From positions 2,772,531-2,836,530 of the forward strand of contig NC_053136.1 in assembly GCF_016808335.1 (NCBI RefSeq): a DNA stretch of 64,000 nucleotides. Direction: 5' to 3'. The first letter of the stretch is position 1. The number at the start of each line of letters is the position of its first letter. Source of the stretch: Panicum virgatum (Eukaryota; Streptophyta; Magnoliopsida; Poales; Poaceae). Position numbers and translations under genes: made by a program. Below, in pieces: positions 1 to 10,001 of this stretch. Below the pieces are notes generated by a model that did not search any database, was not told the origin of the DNA, and worked only from the letters and a program-made list of their open reading frames with translations.

Positions 1-334
1 AGCCCGGGAACCAGGCCCAGGACCCGCGCCGCGCCGGCGAGGAAGAGGAGGGGGCGCGGCCGCCGGCGTTTGGGAGGAGCCATGGCCGCCGGCGAGGAAG
101 AGGAGGACCGCGCCGGGGGAACGGCGGGAGCTGCGTCGAGGCGGGAACGGCTGGGCGGCGACTCGGCGAGCGGCTGGGCGAGCGGAAGGGAGTGGCGAGC
201 GGGAATACAGGATGGATTTACGGGTTACTGCTGCAGTAATAGTAATTTAGAGGATTAAAAATTTTTAAGGGACTATACGAATATTCCTTTTTAGAGGGTG
301 AATTTTGGGGGCTACTGCTGCGGACAGCCTTAGT
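1..334. other. GC-rich stretch ending in a MITE-like terminus
   Basis: The first 230 bases are GC-rich with Ala/Gly/Glu/Arg-rich open frames but no recognisable domain. The end of the stretch (about 318-334) reads GCGGACAGCCTTA, close to the right end of the small TA-flanked MITE at 9853-9993 (GTGGACAGCCTTA). It may therefore be the right part of a related transposon whose left end lies outside the window. No gene is supported. Confidence 0.25.
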
Positions 335-416
335 GGTTCGAATGGACGTAGCCAAGAGTACGGTCTACGGTATAACGTGTGGATTACGCATCTGTGCTAG
401 CTAGTTATCCCAAGCC

Positions 417-419
<3 letters not shown>

Positions 420-499
<80 letters not shown>
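420..499. repeat. (TA)n microsatellite
   Basis: About 80 bases of uninterrupted alternating T and A. No coding content. Confidence 0.95.
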
Positions 500-503
<4 letters not shown>

Positions 504-712
504 ACTCATTCAAATATTTCTTGAGAGCCCACTAACTAAATTGGGATGACTTTTGCTGGAACCTAACTGGAATGAAATAGGAAAATATAGCAAAGACTTG
601 TTTGAAACAATATTTTCAATTGCCTGGAATGTAGGAAAGGTGAAAGAAAGAGCAAACAAATTACTAGTATCTGGTTTGCTCTGCAACCATATGTAAGACA
701 CAAGAAGATCCA

Positions 713-1047
713 GGCCGTGTTTGGTTGCGCTCTGTAAAATTTTTAAAAAGGCATCTTTCTACATTTGAAGTACTAAACATAGACTATTCACAAAAATAAT
801 TACAGAACTCGTCTGTAAATCGCGAGACGAATCTAATGAGCCTAATTAGTCCGGCATTAGAGGTTGTTTACTGTAGCATTACTGTAGCAATTTAGCATCT
901 GATTACAGCCTAATTAGGTTCATTAGATTCGTCTCGCCATTTACAGCCAGCAGTCGCAATGCGTTCTTTATTTCGTCTAGATTTAAGTCTTCATGCAGGT
1001 GCCGAAAAAAAAATTTGAAATTTTGAATTTGGTAACCAAACACGGCC
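713..1047. mobile_element. MITE with GGCCGTGTTTGGTT terminal inverted repeats
   Basis: The left end GGCCGTGTTTGGTT (713-726) is the exact reverse complement of the right end AACCAAACACGGCC (1034-1047). The same three bases, CCA, flank both ends (710-712 and 1048-1050), a possible 3-bp target duplication. The interior has inverted GAGACGAATCTAATGAGCC / GGTTCATTAGATTCGTCTC blocks and no coding sequence. The ends resemble, from memory, very common grass MITEs; a 3-bp duplication would fit PIF/Harbinger-type transposition, but CCA is not the usual TWA, so the superfamily is left open. Confidence 0.8.
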
Positions 1048-1538
1048 CCAAACACTCACCTTTTCGCACCATCTTCTTTCCCAAGTCTGGCCACCCACGG
1101 CCACTGCTCCAGCCGCTTTCCGACGATCCCGTACCCACAGCCGGCTTCGCCATTCTACCTACCCGCTGGCCAACTCCTCCTTCCCCATCGTCCTCGCACG
1201 CATGCCCCAGACTTCGCTGGCGAGCCGCCACTGCCCCTATACTGGTAGGGAGAGGCCGGCCAACATGGCTTCCCCACCGGTGCACCCGGTTCATGGCGTG
1301 GACCATGGAGATAATAAGAGGTCCTAGTCCACAAACACCTGTAGACCTAGTCCATTAAACCGGTCCACAATGGACCACACCCTCAGCAGCATCCCGGTCC
1401 ACAAGCCTACAGACCCTGTCCACAGCACAGTACCCCTCTTTTTCCATTTTCTAGAATTTCCTTCAATTCAAACTTTTAAACCCTATATCTCCTCCGTTTC
1501 AAATCCAATGGCCGTGATCTTCTCACCTAATTTCAAGC
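1048..1538. other. No gene seen; old repeat-like sequence
   Basis: Contains short open frames without domains. The stretch 1380-1538, with phrases such as CCTCCGTTTCAAATCCAATGG, looks like part of an older LTR or retroelement leader into which the downstream gypsy element inserted. This is a resemblance only. Confidence 0.3.
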
Positions 1539-2545
1539 TGTTGGGGGTGTAGACCAAGGGCCCCCACACAGGACGTAAAGGCTCACTAACGAAGTGTATA
1601 CCGCTGTAGCCAAGAACGAAAGAGTCGCTACGGAGGGGAGTCCGTGGGCCTCGAGGCCCAGGATCGTACGTCGAGCTGGTGGCTCGTCCGAGCCATCCCC
1701 ACTCGCCCGAGCAATCTCCGCCTCGCCCGAGCTATCTGGTTTGCCCGAGCTAACTACGCCCGCCTGATCATTCGGTTACCCCACAAACCTTGTGCGTGCT
1801 GCCTACGCGGTGCCCCCACATGAGGAATACGGGAGGGCGGGGCGTTACGCTGCACGTCACCTCGGACATCCGTTGTACGCTGACAGAGCGGGACACTCGA
1901 GGGCAGACGGCGCACGTCGCCCACGCCGCTACCGTACGTAGCCCACGATGCTACGGAATAGACTGTAGCGCCGTATGCCAACCTCAGAGATACACGGGTC
2001 ACTGTAGCAGCCTCCAGGATGACGTCTCCCGTAATCCCCTCGCCAGCAGTAAGCTAGGATGGGACGCGTCTGACCCCGGTTCTCCTCAGCGCCAGACCGG
2101 GCCCACCACGACCAGCGAAGACCGGGAGGAAGACCAGGACATTTTTGCACTTTCCCCTTGCGTTTGTATTCTTTACCATTGTAAGGATCGGGCCCTCCTT
2201 CGCCTATAAAAGGAGGCCCCGTTCCCATGCGTATTGCAATCGATCAGACCAATATACACGACATCACCTTCACACTGAGCAACAAGTGGATTCACGAACA
2301 CTTCTCACACCAAGGCTTGAGCTCACACGGCTCTCCCTTGCATCCATTGTACACACCCTTGAGCACAGTAACACGAAGAACACCACAACTGGATGTAGGG
2401 CATGTTGCCCGAACCAGTATAAACCCTCTGTGTCCACTGTGCTACCATCCAGCTCCTGACGCGCAATCTCCAGCCATATAAATTTACTAGCCCCGACAGT
2501 TGGCGCGCGCAATCCCCAGCCATATAAATTTACTAGCCCCCGACA
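1539..2545 (+). repeat. 5' LTR of the Tat element
   Basis: Begins TGTTGGGGGTGTAGACC and ends CCGACA just before a PBS-like GTTGGCGCGCCAGGTA. It aligns over its length with 27521-28450. It contains a short minisatellite of CGCCCGAGC units (about 1690-1755, three copies) and about 85 bp (roughly 2088-2172) that the 3' LTR lacks. The last 50 bases are tandemly duplicated together with the start of the PBS (2461-2510, then 2509-2556). Confidence 0.85.
2205..2212 (+). promoter_or_regulatory. TATA box in the 5' LTR
   Basis: TATAAAAG in the context CGCCTATAAAAGGAGGCCCC, matched by the same context at 28164-28171 in the other LTR. Likely core promoter for the genomic RNA. Confidence 0.6.
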
Positions 2546-2561
2546 GTTGGCGCGCCAGGTA
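2546..2561 (+). other. Primer binding site region
   Basis: GTTGGCGCGCCAGGTA lies immediately inside the 5' LTR, where the tRNA primer site is expected. I do not assign the tRNA. A second partial copy lies at about 2498-2510 because of the junction duplication. Confidence 0.45.
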
Positions 2562-4741
2562 TGGGCATTTGCGCTTGACGTTCGTTCATCTCCAGGCGGC
2601 TGGATGGCTGACCATGGCGTTTCCTGCGCCCCGGGCACAAGCGTGCGTTACGGGTCCCTCGATTTCATCGTTGCTAGCGACGGCGAGCTGGTGCGGTCTC
2701 AGTCGGGCCGCCCCACGCATGTCCAGACGATGGACTCCATCACCGTGGCCTTCGGCAGGCTGCGGCTGGACGACACAGAGAGCGATGTCTCCGCGGATGA
2801 TAGCAACTCTATTCAGAGTTCCGCCAGCGAGTACGAGCCCTCCTTCTCCATCGATACGGAGGAGCTGAGGCGCCAGTTGGATGCAGCTCTGAGTCCCTGC
2901 GTGACTAAGGGACATTGTCTTCTCCTTGGCGGACATCATCGCGCAGCTTTCTGGCAACGAGCCGCTGCCCCGGGAGCTAGTTGCTGGACCCGTACCGGTG
3001 GTGATGCCTTTCGGCCTGCGTACGCCAGGCCAGAACCTCCTCGACACAGCAGCGCGAGAGATGGCCAGACGGTTTGGATTACCCCCTCCGGACAGCGAGT
3101 TCGCGGGTATGGTCGAGGCGGCCCTGGAGTCAGTCCACAATCTGCTCAAGGCGGTCATCGAGGACTGTTCGGGTTCGTGCTCCAGTGGCGGGGATCATCA
3201 CCCCTCGCGAGAGTGTCTGATGGCGGAGATTGCTGAACCCGCCGACGGAGCCAACGCCGACGGCGATGATGGCGATGGCAAAGAGCGGGAAATGGAGCAT
3301 ACTCCCCCGTTGCAGCCTCCACTAACGATGGAGCAGCTCTAGGAGTGGCAGAAGGAGCTGGACGAGGCAGCAGAGCAGGTCGCTCGGGAACGCGCTGAGC
3401 TACCTGCGGAGTTGCGCTGTCGCAGTGTCGGCTGCGGTGCTCGCGGAAGAGCCCGCAGCGTTGCGCGGCAGATTGTGAATAACGGAGAAGGACTACTCCT
3501 CTTCGATCACCCAGGGCAGAATCTCGCTGCCGCGGCCGCGTTGCTCCATGTCCTCCCGGAGCCCGAAACTCCGGAAGCGTGGGTGGCCCGACAGCGGATT
3601 AGCGCCTTACTGGACAAGGCGGCAGAGCAGCAGGCGGAGAGCTCTCTGTCGCGCCGTCGGGCGGCTTCATCAGCTCGAAGGACCCCCACGGCAGCTTACA
3701 TCCATGACGTGTCGGTGCGCCAAGCGTCTCATCATGACGAGAGACTCCCGAGGGCTCCTGTACGAGAGCGTCTGGGACAGAACCGTGACGCACGGTGCAC
3801 GTTAGACGCCCGGAGGTGCGACCGGGCGGAGTCATCGACCGCTGAAGTGACGCACGGTCGCTATGTACGTCGCGGCGGCCGCGCCGACAGTGACGACGAT
3901 CAAAGTCCGAGTCCTGATGCTCCAGGTCCACGGGTTTTCGGATCTCGGATCCGTAATGCGCAATCCCGCCGCGATACCGACCGCCGACCAATATCACTTG
4001 GTACGCCGGCGAGACCAAGCCTAGCCTTTGGCTGGACGATTACCGCCTCGCATGCCACGCGGGCATCTTTTCATCATCTAGAACTTGCCATTGTTCCTCG
4101 CCGACTCAGCGCGGGCATGGCTCGAGCACCTTCCGACCGATCAGATCCACTCTTGGTCAGACCTCAAGGAGATCTTTGCAGGGAACTTCTAGGGCACATA
4201 TGTGCGCCCTGGTAACCCGTGGGATTTGAAGGCCTGCCGGCAAAGGGCCGGTGAGACCCTCCGCGAGTATCTCCGGCGTTTCACCAAGCAGTGTCACGAG
4301 CTGCCCGATGTGACCGACGCAGACGTCATTGGGGCATTCATCAGCGGAACCACAAACAAGGAGCTGGTCCACAAGTTGGGACGCAATAGTCCACGCACGG
4401 CGCATGATCTCTTTGACATTGCGACCAGTCACACGACTGGTGACGAAGCTGTGGGAGCCATTTTCCCTGACAGCAAAGGCAAAACCAAGCACGACAAGGC
4501 GGTCGGCGAGGGCTCCTTGGGCCGCAATGGGAAAGGGAAGAAGCACAAGCACCAGGGCGGGGGCGGAGACAAGTTCGTCGCCTCGGCCGAGCGAAAGGAT
4601 AGGGCACCTGGGAGCTGACCTCCACCTCAGGATTCTCCGGACCATTTCGAGAAGATGCTCAAGAAGCCGTGTCCGAACCACGCTGGGCCTGTCAAGCATC
4701 TGTACAAGGACTGTTTCCTTATGAGGAAGTTCCTTGCGTAG
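2547..4741 (+). pseudogene. Tat gag (broken)
   Basis: Retrotransposon gag, the structural particle protein. The recognisable core lies at 4140-4480: it reads through DLKEIFAGNF, then GNPWDLKACRQRAGETLREY, RRFTKQCHELPD and HDLFDIATSHTTGDEAV, the helical gag pattern of gypsy elements. Upstream (2926-3690) is a Glu/Ala-rich region. In-frame stops lie at 3340 (TAG), 4190 (TAG), 4616 (TGA) and 4739 (TAG), and at least one frameshift lies between about 3700 and 4190. The frame from 4193 continues into the protease, as expected for a gag-pol polyprotein. The exact original start is not clear. Confidence 0.75.
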
Positions 4742-5683
4742 AACCCGAAGAAGCGGGAGTATGGCCGGCATGGCAACAATGACAAGAAGCCCGAAGCAAA
4801 GGCCCAGGGAAATAATGGTGACGACTGTGATGTCGCTGAGGGCGATGGCGATGGCAACAAAGGGGACGAATACTCCCACCCGCAGGGATGCATGATGATC
4901 TTTGGCAGGCCGGATTCCTATAGCTCCAAGCGTATACAAAAGCTTCGTCATCGCGAGGTGTATGCAGCCGAGCCTGCGGTGCCGACCTATCTTCGGTGGT
5001 CCGAGCTACCCATCACCTTCGATCGGAAGGATCATCCCGACTTCATCCCTCAGCCGGGCAAGTACCCGCTTGTGGTGGATCCGATCGTCGGCAACATGAA
5101 ACTCTCTAAGGTCCTCATGGACGGAGGGAGTGGCCTGAACATTATGTACGCGGAGATGCTGGACGCTATGGGCATCGATCGCTCACAGCTTCGTCCATCC
5201 GGTGCACCGTTCCATGGAGTTGTGCCTGGGAAGCAGGCGCTACCTATCGGGCAGATCGACCTGCCAGTGACATTCGGGGATCCGACCAATTTCAGGACGG
5301 AGACCTTAACGTTCGAAGTGGTGGGATTCTCCGGGACCTACCACACGTTATTAGGTCGGCCGTGCTATGCTAAGTTCATGGCAGTCCCCAACTATACATA
5401 CCTCAAGCTAAAGATGCCCGGGCCGAGGGGTGTCATAACTGTAGGCACTTCCTTCCAGCATGCCTTTCAGTGCGAAAAGGAGTGCTGCGAGCACGCCACG
5501 ACTGTCATTGCCTCAGAGGAGCTTATTGTTCTAAAGGCAGAACACGAAGAAGGGCCCCTTGATTCCAACGGCAAGAAGTCTGGATCGTTCCAGGCGGCTG
5601 TGGACACCAAGGAGATTGAGGTTAACCCGGGCGCGAAGGACGGCATGATGTTCCTTGTCGGGGCCGGCCTATCCACCAAATAG
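4742..5683 (+). pseudogene. Tat protease region
   Basis: Aspartic protease part of gag-pol. The sequence around 5095-5150 reads LSKVLMDGGSGLNIMY, where DGGSG is the variant of the D-S/T-G active-site motif seen in many plant gypsy elements. It continues with LGRPCYAKFMAVPNYTYLKLKMPG at about 5350-5420, typical of plant retropepsins. It is in the same frame as the end of gag and as the reverse transcriptase and is closed by a TAG at 5681. Function would be to cleave the polyprotein in the virus-like particle. Confidence 0.8.
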
Positions 5684-6928
5684 AAAAGCGCGCTCGTCGA
5701 CTTCCTCCGAGCTAACAAAGATATCTTCGCGTGGAAGCCGTCCGACATGCCGGGGATCCCAAGGGAGGTCGCCGAGCATGCCCTGAAGATCAATCGTGGG
5801 TCGAAGCCCGTCAAGCAGTGACTGCGCCTCTTCACTGAGGAGAAGCGTAGGGCGATAGGAGAAGAAGTCGCTAAGTTGTTAGCTACAGGGTTTATCCGGG
5901 AATGCCAGTACCCCGAGTGGTTGGCCAATCCTGTTCTTGTAAAAAAGAAGAATGGGAAATGGAGGATGTGTGTTGACTATACGAGCCTGAATAAGGCGTG
6001 TCCGAAGGATCCGTTTCCTTTGCCGCGTATAGATCAAATCGGTGATTCGACCGCGGGGTGCGAAACCCTCTGTTTTCTTGATGCGTACTCCGGGTACCAT
6101 CAAATCGCGCTGAAAGAAGCCGATCAACTCGCTATCGCATTCATTACGCCCTTTGGTTTATATAATTACACGACCATGACGTTCGGGCTGAAAAACGCAG
6201 GTGCGACATACCAGCGCTGCATGACTCAGTGCTTTGGCAAGCTAATCGGTTCAATAGTTGAGGCTTATGTCGACGACATAGTAGTCAAGACGAAACGGGT
6301 CGACAAGTTAATCGCCGATCTTGAGCTCGTTTTCGCGAAGTTGTGTGCCAACCGAATTAAGCTTAACCCCAAAAAATGCATTTTTGGGGTGCCGAGCGGC
6401 ATGCTGTTAGGCTACCTTGTTTCCCAGCGAGGGATCGAGGCGAACCCGACCAAATTCGCGGCCATCTCAAAGATGGGTCCCATCCAGAGCCTCAAGGCGG
6501 AGCAAAAGGTCACCGGTTGCGTTGCAGCGCTTAGCCGATTCATCTCACGCCTCGGCGAGCGAGGATTGCCGCTCTATCAGCTCCTTAAGAAAACCAACAA
6601 TTTTGCTTGGATCGATGAGGCCCAAGATGCACTCGACAAGCTGAAGACGCTCCTTTCGAGTGCGCCGATCTTGGCCCCGCCAGTGGAGGGCGAGCCCCTC
6701 CTGCTTTACCTCACGGCCACCACTCAGGTGGTTAGCGTCGCGCTCGTGGTCAAGCGGTCAGAGGTGGGACATGTACATCCAGTTCAGTGGCCGGTCTATT
6801 TCGTGAGTGAGGTGTTGTCCGACTCGAAAACTCGGTACCGTCAAATTCAAAAACTGCTCTACGCAGTCCTGATTGTGAAAAGGAAGTTGCGCCATTACTT
6901 CGAGTCCCACCCAGTCACGGTGGTCTAG
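5684..6928 (+). pseudogene. Tat reverse transcriptase and first RNase H
   Basis: The reading frame continues past a TAG (5681) and a TGA (5819) into a well-preserved reverse transcriptase: [49 protein letters not shown], then [11 protein letters not shown] and the catalytic [10 protein letters not shown] (about 6265-6295). From about 6600 the RNase H-type segment follows ([20 protein letters not shown] ... [12 protein letters not shown]). The YVDD pair of aspartates is intact. The frame is lost at 6928, where a frameshift separates it from the second RNase H. Confidence 0.9.
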
Positions 6929-7496
6929 TCTTCCCTCTCGGCGAGGTAATCCAGAATAAGGATGCGACAGGTTGGATAGCCATGTGGGCGCTCGAGCTCA
7001 TGGGCCAGGGGATTACTTACGCGCCACGAACGGCGATCAAGTCCTAGGTATTGGCCGATTTCATCGCGGAGTGGACCGAAGTGCAGATGCTGCCGGCTCC
7101 AGTCGAGCATGAGTGCTGGTGGATGTTCTTTGATGGCTCGATGATGACGACCAGCGCTGGGGTCGGTATTGTTTTTGTCTCTCCCCTCGGCGTGAGGATA
7201 AGGTATTCGATTCGACTCTATTTTCCCGCTTCAAACAACGTTGCGGAGTACGAGGCCCTCGTCAATGGCTTGCGTATCGCCTCTGAAATTGGGATCAAGC
7301 ATCTCGAGATTCGGGGGGTTCACAATTTGTCGTTGATCAAATCATGAAGGAGGCCAGTTATCATAGCGAAAAGATGGCGGCCTATTGCCGGGAAATCCGT
7401 CGTCTGGAGGAGAAATTCGATGGTCTCGAGCTGAGGCACTTGTCGCGGATGTACAATGAAACCGCCGACATGCTAGCCAAAATGGCATCGCAGTGA
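6929..7496 (+). pseudogene. Tat second (archaeal-type) RNase H
   Basis: After ADFIAEWTE, the sequence WWMFFDGS ... GVGIVFVSPLG ... NNVAEYEALVNGLRIASEIG (about 7120-7290) is an RNase H fold of the RVT_3 type, with its catalytic acidic residues in FDGS and AEYEAL. A separate RNase H after the normal one is a known Tat trait. A TAG lies at 7045, a frameshift at about 7330-7345, and a TGA at 7494. The tail beyond the frameshift reads LEEKFDGLELRHLSRMYNET, still recognisable. Confidence 0.8.
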
Positions 7497-9161
7497 GAGC
7501 CTGCTCCGGTAGACATCTTTGCGCAGGACCTGTACAAGCCGTCCGTTCGGCTTGAAGAACCAAAGGCAGACCCGCAATGCTCAGGTGCTCAGCTGCCCAC
7601 CCCAGCCGAGCAACTGTGCTCGGGGGCTCTGCCGCCTGCCCCAGCCGAGCGACCATGCTCGGAGGCTCCGACGCTTGCCACAGCCGAGCAATCATGCTCG
7701 GGGGCTCCCTCTCCGATCAACCCACAGGGGTCGGGGGTTCCGAGCTCTGCCCCATCCGATCGATCGAAACCAGTACCTCCGGTGTCGCCACCACGCGAGG
7801 CCATGCAACTCGATGGAGAGCCCTGCGAAGAGGCAGAATCCGACGATGATCGGCCTAGAGACGAGCTTTCGGCGGCTGCTGAAGGACCCGGGGACGAGCT
7901 CCCGCCGAACCCGGGAGTGGTGGTGTCGGACTGGAGGGCACCTTTCTTGGTATACTTCAAACATGACATCAAGCCCTCTGACAAAGACGAGGCAAAGCGG
8001 CTAGCTCGGCAAGCCAAGTCGTTCCGGCTGGTCGATGGCGAACTCTATCGGCGTGGCAGGAGCGACGTGCTGCAAAGGTGCATCCTGGCTGAGGAGGGCC
8101 AGGCGTTGCTCGCGGACATCCACGCGGGTGTATGCAGACACCATTCCGGGCCAAGAACCTTGGTCAAAAACACTTTCTGTCATGGCTTTTACTGGCCCAC
8201 CCCGGTGGCTGACGCCGAGCGACTCGTTTGTTCGTGTCAGTGCTGCCAGTACTACACCCGCCAGATACATCAACCCGCGCAGGCTCTTCAGACGATCCCA
8301 CTCGTATGGCCCTTTGCGGTATGGGGCCTCGACCTCCTCGGGCCTTTCAAGAAGGTGCTGGGTGGTTTCACCCACGCGCTCGTCGCCGTCGACAAGTTCA
8401 CCAAGTGGATCGAGGCTAAGGCCTTCGTTGCTGTCAAGTCTGAGCAAGCGGTGGAGTTCTCCCTGGACATCCTTCATCGATTCGGAGTACCGAACTCCAT
8501 CATAACAGACAACGGGAAGCAGTTCACCGGAAAAAAGTTCCTTCGATTCTGCGACGACTACCACATCAGGTTGGACTGGGCGGTTGTGGCGTACCCTCGA
8601 ACGAATGGGCAAGTCGGGCGCGCCAACGGATCGATCGTCCGAGGCATAAAACCCCACATTTACGATGATCGCCTGAAGAAGCGGCTTGATATTCTTGGTG
8701 GTCGGTGGGCTGCCGAGCTACCCGCCGTGGTGTGGAGTCTGCGGACGAGCCCGAACAGGAGTACCGGCTTCACGCCGTTCTACATGGTCTACGGGGCAGA
8801 GCCGGTCCTTCCGACCGATCTAGACTACGGTGCGCCAAGAGTCCGAGCCTTCGATGAGGCAGGAAATGAGAAGTCGCAGGAAGACGCGCTGGACCAACTC
8901 GATGAAGCGCGAGTGGTGGCGCTGGCTCAGTCGGCCAAGTATCAACAGGCGTTGTAGAGGTATCATGCGAAGCACGTTCGAGCCCGAGCATTTCAGGTGG
9001 GAGATCTTGTTTTGCGCAGGGTTCAGAGCAATCATGGAAGGCACAAGCTATCTCCTCCTTGGGAAGGGCCGTACATCATCGCCGATGCACTCCAACCCGG
9101 GGCCTACAAGCTGCAGACATCCGATGGCAAGGTCTTCACCAACGCATGGAACATCGAATAG
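7497..9161 (+). pseudogene. Tat integrase
   Basis: A linker with three imperfect repeats of the PAEQLCSGA type (about 7577-7710) precedes integrase. The zinc-binding part shows CRHHSGPRTLV and CSCQCCQYY (about 8130-8255). The catalytic core has WGLDLLGPF (D1), IITDNGKQFTG (D2) and TNGQVGRANG, where the catalytic glutamate of the usual GQVERANG is replaced by glycine (GGG codon, about 8616). A TAG at 8955 interrupts the C-terminal part, which continues in frame as RYHAKHVRARAFQVGDLVLR to a final stop at about 9161. With the third catalytic acid missing, the enzyme would be inactive even if translated. Confidence 0.88.
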
Positions 9162-9852
9162 CTATGTCGTTACTATCTAATCCATGCTTGTAACGAAGTT
9201 TATTCTCGAATGAATAAAAGAGCAAAAGTTTTCCGACTCTCTTTTGCGTTTCTGTCCCATTCCCTTGTCTTCCGACCTAAGCACCGGGCAAGGGTCCACG
9301 AGACGCTCGGGGGCTGGGAGTTATCGTTCTTTTCGGTCGTGGTCCCCTGTTTTCGATGTTTCCCGACCTATGCTCGAGCTACGGTCGCGATACACTCGGG
9401 GGCTGGGGACACTCGATTTTCGTTATCTACTTCTCGTTTCTTTCCTCGACTCCAGTGTCCCCCGGTCCTACGGTCCTACCCCGGTGATAGGACTGTGACA
9501 CGCTCGTGGGCTGGAAGGGTGTTAAGGCACGCGCTTGAAGCTAAAAATCCTTGGCGTGATGACAACTTTTTGATTTCACCAAAATTTGGGAGGAATGTTG
9601 TCCTGGTGATCTAGCGTCGGCTATGGTTGGACGGACTAAAGACAGCTTACACTGCCGAGGCTATGGCATCTGACGTCACCTTCCTAACTGAACTACTTAG
9701 CTCGGTGCATTACTCTTGGATCGGGTATAAGAGAAGGTTGGATAGCGTGTTTAAAAAATGAGCAACAGAAAAAAGTTAGCGAACTTCGAATATCATACAT
9801 TGATAAATAAACTTGTTTTATTTACAAGTCTAGCCACCGAGGCTCCGCCCTA
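9162..9852 (+). other. Non-coding spacer after pol with repeated CTCGGGGGCTGG blocks
   Basis: No convincing protein. The block ACGCTCGGGGGCTGGG or a close variant occurs at about 9303, 9392 and 9498, spaced by about 90-105 bp. Similar G-rich CTCGGGGACTAC lies just before the 3' LTR, so these may be decayed or internal polypurine tracts. Confidence 0.5.
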
Positions 9853-9993
9853 AGACCGTCCACAGTGGAGAGAGCAAATGAAGGAGTAAATGTACTGTTT
9901 GGCACTGTAGACGCACTATAGACAGTAAATATGTGAGGGGGCGTGGGAAACGAGGAGGAGGAACAAATTTGCTCTTGCCGTTGTGGACAGCCT
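9853..9993. mobile_element. Small TA-flanked MITE
   Basis: The ends AGACCGTCCACAGTGG and CCGTTGTGGACAGCCT are imperfect inverted repeats (13 of 16 positions match), each flanked by TA, which looks like a 2-bp TA target duplication. It sits just downstream of the stop of the antisense Tat gene (10002) and would lie in its 3' untranslated region. Length about 141 bp, no coding content. Confidence 0.7.
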
Positions 9994-10001
9994 TAGCTGA
10001 C

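Noticed and set aside
1370..1552. Short plus-strand ORF before the 5' LTR
   Set aside because: Crosses the LTR border and has no domain; resembles repeat leader sequence.
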